Below, piece by piece: positions 1 through 4,605 of a stretch of 11,664 nt of DNA (position 1 is its first letter; each line of letters starts with the position of its first letter). The DNA comes from Patescibacteria group bacterium (GTDB lineage Bacteria > Patescibacteriota > Minisyncoccia > JAHISW01 > Tagabacteraceae), in contig JAHISW010000073.1 of the NCBI GenBank assembly GCA_018817995.1, positions 1 through 11,664 on the forward strand. Reading direction: 5' to 3'. Below the pieces are notes generated by a model that saw only the letters and a list, made by a program, of their open reading frames with translations, was not told the origin of the DNA and ran no database searches. A program made the position numbers and the translations under genes.

Positions 1-73
1 ACACGGTTCAGGCCTACCCCAAACCGTGCCCACGAACCAGTGCGGAGCACGGTTCGGGACTCTGGTTTGGGGT
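1..73. repeat. GC-rich imperfect palindrome beside tRNA-Gly
   Basis: This noncoding stretch is visibly richer in G and C than the rest of the window. An outer arm at 16-25 (ACCCCAAACC) pairs perfectly with 64-73. After a symmetric 7/7 internal loop, 33-38 pairs with 51-56, and 40-43 pairs with 47-50 around the loop GGA. Bases 2-12 repeat 48-58 with one mismatch, so another unit may lie left of the window. On the minus strand it starts at the tRNA-Gly discriminator base and has no T tract after it, so it is not a classical terminator. It could be a REP-like or MITE-like element, or a processing structure. The base pairing is clear but the role is unknown. Confidence 0.6.
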
Positions 74-143
74 GCGGGTAGGGGGAATCGAACTCCCGTC
101 TACGCCTTGGAAGGGCGTCATTCTACCACTAAACTATACCCGC
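73..143 (-). tRNA. tRNA-Gly, anticodon TCC
   Basis: On the minus strand the sequence folds as a tRNA. The acceptor stem GCGGGTA/TACCCGC has 7 bp, there is a D arm with GTTTAGTGGTAGAAT, and the anticodon stem is ACGCC/GGCGT. The loop CTTCCAA gives anticodon TCC, and the T loop is TTCGATT. The T stem GGGAG/CCCCC carries one A-C mismatch. The discriminator base would be A, whereas bacterial tRNA-Gly usually has U. CCA is not encoded and must be added after transcription. It reads GGA codons and, through wobble, other Gly codons. It lies downstream of tRNA-Pro with the putative DnaA boxes between them. Confidence 0.94.
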
Positions 144-154
144 TTTTTAAACAA

Positions 155-195
155 TGTGCATAAACTGTGAATAACTGGTTAATAATTGTGAATAA
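155..195 (-). promoter_or_regulatory. cluster of three DnaA-box-like 9-mers
   Basis: On the minus strand there are two copies of TTATTCACA (166-174 and 187-195) and one TTATGCACA (155-163). These match the DnaA-box consensus TTATNCACA. All three face the same way, with starts 11 and 21 bp apart, close to one and two helical turns. The surrounding tRNA spacer is AT-rich, and a 13-bp-spaced imperfect direct repeat (ATGTCTGATA at 195-204, ATGTCCGATA at 208-217) follows. The matches are seen directly; binding by DnaA and any role as an origin, datA-like titration site or regulatory site are inferences. Confidence 0.5.
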
Positions 196-221
196 TGTCT
201 GATATAAATGTCCGATACAAG

Positions 222-295
222 TCGGAGTGGAGAGATTTGAACTCTCGATCTCCTGTTCCCAAAACAGGCGCCCTAAGCCACTAGGCCACACTCCG
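222..295 (-). tRNA. tRNA-Pro, anticodon TGG
   Basis: The minus strand folds into a complete tRNA. The acceptor stem CGGAGTG/CACTCCG includes the C1-G72 pair typical of bacterial tRNA-Pro, with discriminator A. The anticodon stem CCTGT/ACAGG encloses the loop TTTGGGA, giving anticodon TGG. The T arm GAGAG-TTCAAAT-CTCTC is perfect. CCA is not encoded. The 5' end lies only 17 bp after the yraN stop, and I see no convincing promoter in that gap. It is therefore probably released from the nusA-yraN transcript by RNase processing, or driven by a promoter inside yraN. Confidence 0.96.
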
Positions 296-298
296 TCA

Positions 299-312
299 GT
301 TACACATGAAAC
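299..312. repeat. degenerate copy of the GTTTCATATGAAAC palindrome
   Basis: The plus-strand sequence GTTACACATGAAAC matches the palindrome found at 401, 509 and 694 at 12 of 14 positions. It also matches the canonical parS core GTTTCACGTGAAAC at 12 of 14. It fills most of the 17-bp gap between the yraN stop and the tRNA-Pro 5' end. Confidence 0.4.
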
Positions 313-687
313 TTACAAAATCACATTTTCCAACACTCTAATTTTACTATTCTTCGTAAAAAAATCAAAATAAACCGCCACCACATCCACTACAAATTCT
401 GTTTCATATGAAACCCTTTTTTCAGCCAAGTATGTGTTTATTGCCCTTGTTAATTTCTTTCTTTTAGAGAAATTTACATTTTCCTCTGGTATGTAATTAT
501 CAAAATCAGTTTCATATGAAACAGTCTTGACTTCTACGAAATGTAATAGGCCTTTTTTAATTGCGATTATATCAATCTCTCCCCACTTCTTTCTATAATT
601 TCTCTCCAAAATCTTAAATCCTTGTTTCACGAGATGTTTCACAGCAATATCTTCTCCAATTTTTCCCACTTCATTATGTCTAGCCAT
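313..687 (-). CDS. yraN: YraN/UPF0102 family nuclease-fold protein
   Basis: The 124-residue product has the usual length and motifs of the UPF0102 (YraN) family, which has a Holliday-junction-resolvase-like PD-(D/E)XK fold. E12 lies in the first helix, G36-E37-I38-D39 forms the first active-site motif, and E52-V53-K54 follows as the E-x-K motif. The later KRKKLTRAI helix and the DVVAV strand also fit. The in vivo role of the family is not established; a DNA repair or processing nuclease is the usual guess. The ATG at 687 has no Shine-Dalgarno site. Instead the 14-bp palindrome at 694-707 occupies the 21 bp between the nusA stop and this start. Two more copies of the same palindrome lie inside the gene, in the same frame, each encoding V-S-Y-E-T. 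Two direct TGTTTCAC half-sites (623-630, 635-642) are also present. It is likely cotranscribed with nusA. Confidence 0.88.
   Translation of the reverse strand: MARHNEVGKIGEDIAVKHLVKQGFKILERNYRKKWGEIDIIAIKKGLLHFVEVKTVSYETDFDNYIPEENVNFSKRKKLTRAINTYLAEKRVSYETEFVVDVVAVYFDFFTKNSKIRVLENVIL
401..414. repeat. parS-like palindrome, copy 1 (GTTTCATATGAAAC)
   Basis: This is a perfect 14-bp palindrome inside yraN, coding for V-S-Y-E-T on the minus strand. It is identical to the copies at 509-522 and 694-707. It differs from the canonical bacterial parS core GTTTCACGTGAAAC only in the two central bases (TA instead of CG). The sequence identity is certain, while the centromere interpretation is speculative. 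Confidence 0.55.
509..522. repeat. parS-like palindrome, copy 2 (GTTTCATATGAAAC)
   Basis: This is the second exact copy inside yraN. It is in the same reading frame as copy 1, just after the EVK catalytic motif, and is flanked as A-palindrome-A. Protein homology alone does not require the same synonymous bases in both copies. Confidence 0.55.
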
Positions 688-693
688 GGAAGA

Positions 694-707
694 GTTTCAT
701 ATGAAAC
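694..707. repeat. parS-like palindrome, copy 3, intergenic
   Basis: This is an exact copy of the 14-bp palindrome in the short gap between the nusA stop (709-711) and the yraN start (685-687). It is noncoding, so its identity with copies 1 and 2 cannot be due to protein constraint. In RNA it could form a 5-bp hairpin just upstream of the yraN start codon, which offers an alternative explanation in translation control. Confidence 0.55.
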
Positions 708-708
708 A

Positions 709-1908
709 TCACCGACTTGGTTCTACTCCTTTTCCTGTAACTTTTCCTTTTTCTGTTGCTTGGGCAATGGATTCACCGCTTCTTGAGCGAATATCTAACT
801 TCCAACCGGTTAATTTTGCCGCCAATCGCACATTTTGACCCCTTTTTCCTATTGCTAAAGAAACCTGATCTTCTTCAACCGTTACAATCGCAGATTTTCC
901 TTTTTGTTTTATTTCCACTTCTATAACTTTGGCAGGGGAGAGAGCATTGGCTATAAACGTCTCCGCATCGTCGGACCATTCCATAATATCGATTTTTTCA
1001 CCACCCAGCTCTGATATAACCGTACCTACCCGAACTCCCTTTTGCCCTACGCAAGAACCAACAGGGTCAATCTCCTCCTTATTTGACATAACGGCAATTT
1101 TAGATCTTGAGCCAGCCTCCCTCGCAGTGCTTTTTATTTCAATAGCTCCACTTGTTATTTCTGGCACCTCCATCTCAAAAAGCTTTGTCAAAAATCGCGG
1201 ATGGGACCTTGAAAGGTATATATTTATACCTCTTGGCGCTTGTTCAACCAAGAAAATAAGAGCTTTTATCCTTTCTCCTATACGATATCTCTCTCCCCAA
1301 ACTTGCTCTTCTCGCGGTAAAACAGCCGTAGCTCTTCCAAGATCAAGAAAAATATTACCCCCTTCAATTCTTTGTATTATTCCACTTGCCACTTCTCCCT
1401 CTTTATCCTTGAACTCATCATAAATAGACGCCCTCTCGGCCTCTCTTATTCTTTGAATGATGACCTGTTTACCTGTTTGAGCGGCTATACGACCATAATC
1501 TTCCTTAGTTTCCAAAGAAAAGACCATCTCTTCTTCTGGTTTTACGTCTTTTTTGATTTTTCTTGCTTCATCAAGCATTATGTGCCTTTCCGGGTTAAAC
1601 CTTATTTTCTTGATTTCTCCTTCTTCTGTATTTTGAGAAACTTCCAATTCGTCTGTGGCGCCTTCCTCGCCTTCTTCTGTCTCGGGTTTTACCATTGTTT
1701 CATCCAAAACTATCTTTATTTGAAAGAATTCGGTAGTTCCCGTTTTTAAATTAAATTTTGCCCTTACAATCTGACCTTTCTTGCCATAATCTTTTTTGTA
1801 GGCAGCCGCCAGGGCGTCCTCTATTGTTTCAATTATTTTTTCCTTGGGAACACCTCTTTCTGTCTCCAACTGCTCCAGTGTTGATTTTAACGCTTTTAAA
1901 TCCATCAT
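709..1908 (-). CDS. nusA: Transcription termination/antitermination factor NusA
   Basis: NusA binds RNA polymerase and nascent RNA and modulates pausing, termination and antitermination in the cytoplasm. The 399-residue protein shows the expected order. The N-terminal RNAP-binding domain (about 1-165) has an acidic insertion around 75-100. An S1 domain follows (about 170-235), then the signature SRSHPRFLTKLFEMEVPEI. KH1 has the loop V-G-Q-K-G (287-291), and KH2 has I-G-K-R-G (353-357) followed by NVRLAAKLTGW. There is no C-terminal acidic-repeat extension, as in most bacteria outside the Proteobacteria. It begins with a double ATG (1908 and 1905) and lacks a Shine-Dalgarno site. It ends 21 bp before yraN. 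A near-consensus promoter overlaps the end of the upstream Mur ligase gene, so it can be transcribed separately from ruvA. Confidence 0.97.
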   Translation of the reverse strand: MMDLKALKSTLEQLETERGVPKEKIIETIEDALAAAYKKDYGKKGQIVRAKFNLKTGTTEFFQIKIVLDETMVKPETEEGEEGATDELEVSQNTEEGEIKKIRFNPERHIMLDEARKIKKDVKPEEEMVFSLETKEDYGRIAAQTGKQVIIQRIREAERASIYDEFKDKEGEVASGIIQRIEGGNIFLDLGRATAVLPREEQVWGERYRIGERIKALIFLVEQAPRGINIYLSRSHPRFLTKLFEMEVPEITSGAIEIKSTAREAGSRSKIAVMSNKEEIDPVGSCVGQKGVRVGTVISELGGEKIDIMEWSDDAETFIANALSPAKVIEVEIKQKGKSAIVTVEEDQVSLAIGKRGQNVRLAAKLTGWKLDIRSRSGESIAQATEKGKVTGKGVEPSR

Positions 1909-1970
1909 AAAAATAGAACTTTATCTTGTAAAATATTTAAAGCCCGTTTCAACGACGGACCTTATCTTCC

Positions 1971-1998
1971 AGTATAAATTGTTTTTAGGCGTTGTCAA
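1971..1998 (-). promoter_or_regulatory. sigma70-type promoter for nusA-yraN
   Basis: On the minus strand a perfect -35 box TTGACA (1993-1998) is followed after 16 bp by the -10 box TATACT (1971-1976). The -35 box overlaps the stop codon of the upstream Mur ligase gene. Transcription would start near 1964 and leave a leader of about 55 nt before the nusA ATG. That leader can form a short CCGT/ACGG hairpin. Confidence 0.7.
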
Positions 1999-3281
1999 CC
2001 ACCCATTTTACGCAACTCTTCCGACGCAACTGTCTTGTCATCCCATTCAATTTTGGTCCCGTTTGGTCCCATGATATAAGGGTCGGTCCCTTTGCCTGTA
2101 ATAATAACAACGTCATTCAAGCGCGCCATTTTTAGAGCCTCGCGAATCGCCTCCCTTCTGTCGGGAATGATTTTGTACTTAAAAGGGGACTTGATGCCCT
2201 TGGCGATGTCCTTGATAATAGACATCGGCTTCTCGTCGTAAGGATCTTCATTTGTTAAAATAACTTCTTCGCAATTGGTTGCGGCAATCGCGCCCATTTC
2301 CGGTCTTTTCCATTTGTCGCGACCCCCACCAGCGGCGCCCAACACACAAATCTTCCTACAACCCCCAAAAGAACCGTAGACTTCCTTTAGAGACTCCGTA
2401 GTATGAGCATAATCAATCACAACCTTAAAACTTTTACCTTTTTCAATAATCTCCATTCTGCCCGGAATGCCACGAAAACTCCAAAAGGCCTCTTTTATTG
2501 TTTCCCACTTTATGTTTTGAGATCTGGCAAAAGAAATAGCCGCCAGAATGTTGTATAAATTAAACTTGCCCAATAATTTTGACCTCATTTCAACGCCGTC
2601 AACAACAAACTCTATTCCGTCACTTTGAAGTTTATAACTATCGACAAATATCTTTTTTTCATCTGGCACACTTTCACTATCAACCCCATAAAACCACTCC
2701 TCGTCGACACTAAAACCCGAAAAATAACTGGCGTTCTCATCATCACTGTTAATAATAGCTGTCCTTTTCTTTTTCTTTGATTTTTCCAAAGAAACAAATA
2801 GCGCCATTTTTGCTTTTCTGTATTTTTCAAAAGAACCATGGGATTCAATGTGTTCCGGAGACAGATTTGTAAAAATCATGGTGTCAATGTTTATGAACTT
2901 ATGCCGAAATTGCGCGACACCCTGAGAGGTCATTTCCATAAGAATAACCTGGCATTTTCTTTTCACTGCGCTTCTTAAAAATTTCTGGAGAAAAAATCTA
3001 CCCGGCATTGTCATCTTCAGATTGTTTCTACAAGAACTTTCTCCAATCTTAAAACGCAAAGTAGAAACCAGCGCTGTTTTATACCCCGCCTTTTCCAAAA
3101 TACAATTGATAATTTCCAAAACACTTGTTTTGCCTTTTGTTCCTGTTACTCCAACAACAAAAATTTTTCGCGACGGAAAACCGTAAACAAGAGCGGACAA
3201 AAAAACCGCCAAATAATGATAAGTAGGGGACAGTTTCTTAAAAAGCCATAGAGGAATTAATTTACGAACGATGTTCAACAT
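1995..3281 (-). CDS. MurE-like Mur ligase without the usual N-terminal domain
   Basis: Mur ligases join an amino acid or peptide to a UDP-MurNAc precursor using ATP. The 428-residue protein carries the central ATPase domain, with P-loop G47-T-K-G-K-T-S53, the motif S141-P-E-H-I-E-S-H and the carbamylated-lysine position K158. It also has GKFNLYN at 238-244. The C-terminal ligase domain shows GRMEI (274-278), DYAHT (290-294), KRPEMG and GKGTD (396-400). MurE normally has a substrate-binding N-terminal domain of about 90 residues before the P-loop. Here there are only 46 residues, with a hydrophobic segment around 23-36. The meso-DAP recognition motif DNPR is replaced by E345-D-P-Y348, so the amino acid added is uncertain. 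The start lies inside ruvA (20-bp overlap) with no Shine-Dalgarno site. Peptidoglycan tripeptide synthesis is the likely role, but another Mur-family ligation is possible. Confidence 0.85.
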   Translation of the reverse strand: MLNIVRKLIPLWLFKKLSPTYHYLAVFLSALVYGFPSRKIFVVGVTGTKGKTSVLEIINCILEKAGYKTALVSTLRFKIGESSCRNNLKMTMPGRFFLQKFLRSAVKRKCQVILMEMTSQGVAQFRHKFINIDTMIFTNLSPEHIESHGSFEKYRKAKMALFVSLEKSKKKKRTAIINSDDENASYFSGFSVDEEWFYGVDSESVPDEKKIFVDSYKLQSDGIEFVVDGVEMRSKLLGKFNLYNILAAISFARSQNIKWETIKEAFWSFRGIPGRMEIIEKGKSFKVVIDYAHTTESLKEVYGSFGGCRKICVLGAAGGGRDKWKRPEMGAIAATNCEEVILTNEDPYDEKPMSIIKDIAKGIKSPFKYKIIPDRREAIREALKMARLNDVVIITGKGTDPYIMGPNGTKIEWDDKTVASEELRKMGG

Positions 3282-3843
3282 TTTTTAACGCTTTTTTAAT
3301 TATATTTTCCACACCCGTTATATCTTCCGGTAGTTTCCGAAGGGCATCTCTGCTTTCTCTAAGAGAATACCCCAGAGATCTCAACGCTTCCAGCGCCTCT
3401 TCCTCTTCCTTAAATGACTGCTGGTCATGCTCTGTACCGATAGCGCCTAACTTATCCCTCAATTCAATCACAATTTTTTCAGCCAATCTTTGCCCTATGC
3501 CGGAGACCTTTGTTAAATAAGACTTTTCTCCCGAGGCTATGGCTCTTCGCAAAATATCAAGTGGCGCCACGTCCAAAACATACAAGGCAATCTTCGGGCC
3601 TATCCCTGAAATTTGAATAAGCCGTTCAAAAAATTCCAGCTCCGCGTAATTCAAAAAACCGTATATGTCCATTGCATTTTCCCGAACATGCAGATGAGTC
3701 CAGAACAAAACTTTTCCTTTGTTGGAAGAAACTTTCTTTAATGTACCAAAAGAAACAAAAACGCGGTGGCCAACACCGTTAACATCAAGAACCACAAATT
3801 TCTCCGTTTTGAATTTAATTATACCTTCCAACTGAATTATCAT
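3262..3843 (-). CDS. ruvA: Holliday junction branch migration protein RuvA
   Basis: RuvA binds Holliday junctions as a tetramer and guides the RuvB helicase in branch migration. The 193-residue length is close to the usual 190-205. Domain I is the OB fold (1-64), starting MIIQLEG with the NGVG turn. Domain II has two helix-hairpin-helix motifs, SGIGPK (79-84) and SGIGQR (114-119), the latter followed by LAEKIVIELRDK. A flexible linker (135-147) leads to the RuvB-interacting domain III (148-193, EALRSLGYS). ruvB and ruvC are not in this window. The gene heads the leftward block and overlaps the next gene by 20 bp. Its promoter places the -10 box 6 bases before the ATG, which suggests a leaderless transcript. 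Confidence 0.96.
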   Translation of the reverse strand: MIIQLEGIIKFKTEKFVVLDVNGVGHRVFVSFGTLKKVSSNKGKVLFWTHLHVRENAMDIYGFLNYAELEFFERLIQISGIGPKIALYVLDVAPLDILRRAIASGEKSYLTKVSGIGQRLAEKIVIELRDKLGAIGTEHDQQSFKEEEEALEALRSLGYSLRESRDALRKLPEDITGVENIIKKALKNVEHRS

Positions 3844-3849
3844 ACTATC

Positions 3850-3878
3850 ATCCTACATCATATTGCATTTTCTCTCAA
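3850..3878 (-). promoter_or_regulatory. ruvA promoter, leaderless geometry
   Basis: On the minus strand the -35 box TTGAGA (3873-3878), a 17-bp spacer and the -10 box TAGGAT (3850-3855) are followed by only six bases before the ruvA ATG. Transcription would begin at or next to the start codon. The promoter overlaps the divergent antitoxin promoter, so the two should compete for polymerase. Confidence 0.6.
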
Positions 3879-3890
3879 TTTTGGTAAAGT
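3863..3890 (+). promoter_or_regulatory. antitoxin-toxin promoter, twin of the rpsT promoter
   Basis: The -35 box TTGCAT (3863-3868), a 16-bp spacer and the extended -10 box TGGTAAAGT (-10 hexamer 3885-3890) lie 7 bases before the ATG at 3898. The 39-bp segment 3862-3900 matches 5684-5722 in front of rpsT at 37 of 39 positions, ending exactly at the start codon in both. The twin supports the promoter call and the choice of start. Confidence 0.7.
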
Positions 3891-3897
3891 AGGGAGT

Positions 3898-4110
3898 ATG
3901 AATATGGCGACCATAGGCATACCAAAAAAAATAGAAAAGAAATTAAAGAATGTTTCACAAAAACTTGGTATTTCACAGGAAGATTTTTTGCTAAACGCGA
4001 CTCTTTATTATTTCAAAAATCTGAAAGAAGAACTCAATTTGAAAGAAGAATTAAGCTTGTGGGAAAAAACCAGCAATAAAGATCTGCTGAAACTGGAAAA
4101 TGGTTTATGA
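3898..4110 (+). CDS. Ribbon-helix-helix antitoxin (MazE/PemI-like role)
   Basis: This 70-residue protein precedes, and overlaps by ATGA, a MazF/PemK-type toxin. Its N-terminal half looks like a ribbon-helix-helix DNA-binding domain: a short strand (MATIGIP), a basic helix (KKIEKKLKNVSQKLG) and a second helix (SQEDFLLNATLYYFKNL). The C-terminal part (about 43-70) is rich in E and L with a W, as in antitoxin tails that wrap the toxin. Such antitoxins neutralise the toxin and usually repress their own promoter. I chose the ATG at 3898 because the twin promoter at rpsT ends at the equivalent codon. The ATG at 3904 is an alternative, with AGGGAG spaced 7 bases ahead. An upstream extension in the same frame runs through the promoter and is unlikely to be real. 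The family call rests on context and predicted fold. Confidence 0.78.
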   Translation: MNMATIGIPKKIEKKLKNVSQKLGISQEDFLLNATLYYFKNLKEELNLKEELSLWEKTSNKDLLKLENGL

Positions 4111-4433
4111 AAAAAGGGGACATTTGTATTGTAAAACTAGATGTCGGAGCAGGTCGCGAACAATTTGGCGAAAGACCTGCTATTTTAATTTCTGACACAA
4201 AAACAAAAGTTGCTGTCGTCATTCCTTTGACCGCAAACATAGAGGCGTTGAGGTTTTCTCATGTTTTAATTATTTTACCGGACAAAAAGAACAATCTTAA
4301 ACAAGAATCAGTTGCTTTGGTTTTTCACATTAGAGCAGTGGATAAATCCAGAATTGTAAAAATAATCGGGAAGATAGACTTAAAATCGCAAAAGAGAATA
4401 GACAAAACCCTCAAAGAAATGCTGGGGTTATAA
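4107..4433 (+). CDS. MazF/PemK-type endoribonuclease toxin
   Basis: Toxins of this family are sequence-specific endoribonucleases that cleave mRNA or stable RNA and arrest growth when not bound by antitoxin. The 108-residue protein has the normal length and motif order. KKGDI is at 2-6, ERPAI at 22-26 carries the family's conserved R-P pair with catalytic-type R23, and PLT at 40-42 carries the conserved Thr. H-I-R-A-V-D-K-S-R is at 74-82, where many relatives have Q-I-R. The start codon overlaps the antitoxin stop (ATGA), giving translational coupling. The pair lies on the plus strand between leftward housekeeping blocks. A strong inverted repeat follows the stop by 14 bp. Cleavage specificity cannot be read from sequence. 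Confidence 0.9.
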   Translation: MKKGDICIVKLDVGAGREQFGERPAILISDTKTKVAVVIPLTANIEALRFSHVLIILPDKKNNLKQESVALVFHIRAVDKSRIVKIIGKIDLKSQKRIDKTLKEMLGL

Positions 4434-4447
4434 AACATTGCAATTTC

Positions 4448-4500
4448 TCTGAACAATCACACATTTGGGGTTATAGCATGGAATGTGTGATTGTTTCAGA
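4448..4500. repeat. long inverted repeat downstream of the toxin gene
   Basis: Bases 4452-4465 (AACAATCACACATT) pair perfectly with 4482-4495 around a 16-nt loop. TCTG at 4448-4451 can extend the stem with 4497-4500 across a one-base bulge, giving about 18 bp. The stem is mostly AT and no T tract follows on either strand, so it is a poor intrinsic terminator. The loop repeats ten bases (TGGGGTTATA) found at the end of the toxin gene (4423-4432). The 15 bases before it resemble the -35 half of the shared 39-bp promoter block. It could act as an mRNA 3' stabiliser, an operator or a small insertion remnant. Confidence 0.55.
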
Positions 4501-4503
4501 CCC

Positions 4504-4532
4504 TTGCAAAAAAGAAACACTTATTGTAATAT
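4504..4532 (+). promoter_or_regulatory. promoter of the secreted-protein gene
   Basis: The -35 box TTGCAA (4504-4509), a 17-bp spacer and the -10 box TAATAT (4527-4532) predict a start near 4539. The leader would be about 67 nt and contain the GC hairpin at 4570-4586 and a Shine-Dalgarno site. A perfect TTGACA at 4555-4560 has no matching -10 box. Confidence 0.5.
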
Positions 4533-4563
4533 GTCAAGAATTCGATGTGTTTCGTTGACAATC

Positions 4564-4586
4564 AAAAAAGTCCGCCCGAGGCGGAC
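4564..4586 (-). terminator. intrinsic terminator, minus orientation
   Basis: Read on the minus strand, GTCCGCC-TCG-GGCGGAC forms a 7-bp GC hairpin directly followed by six Ts. No minus-strand gene ends here. It would stop antisense transcription coming from the right before it reaches the toxin gene. On the plus strand the same hairpin lies six bases before the Shine-Dalgarno site of the secreted-protein gene and could affect its translation. Confidence 0.6.
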
Positions 4587-4605
4587 AAGAAAGAGGTAAA
4601 CAGAA

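Noticed and set aside
1..73. Integron attC site
   Set aside because: The arms form an imperfect hairpin, but the RYYYAAC and GTTRRRY core boxes are not present.
929..1423. Plus-strand open frame opposite nusA
   Set aside because: It lies entirely within the well-supported nusA gene on the other strand, has no recognisable motif, promoter or ribosome site, and is explained as a shadow frame. The plus frames at 1372-1749 and 1844-2074 fail in the same way.
1909..1994. Riboswitch or structured leader of nusA
   Set aside because: The leader of about 55 nt forms only a 4-bp hairpin, with no recognised aptamer or terminator structure.
3305..3313. Isolated TTTTCCACA, a relaxed DnaA box
   Set aside because: It is a single site inside ruvA coding sequence, and one such match is expected by chance in a window of this size.
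3766..3897. Longer antitoxin starting inside ruvA on the opposite strand
   Set aside because: The extension runs through the ruvA start and the shared promoter, and the twin block at rpsT ends at the codon equivalent to 3898.
4448..4500. Intrinsic terminator of the toxin gene
   Set aside because: The stem is long but AT-rich, and neither strand has a T tract after it, so I list it as an inverted repeat of unknown role.
4555..4560. Perfect TTGACA -35 box
   Set aside because: No -10-like hexamer occurs 16 to 18 bp downstream; that place is occupied by the GC hairpin.
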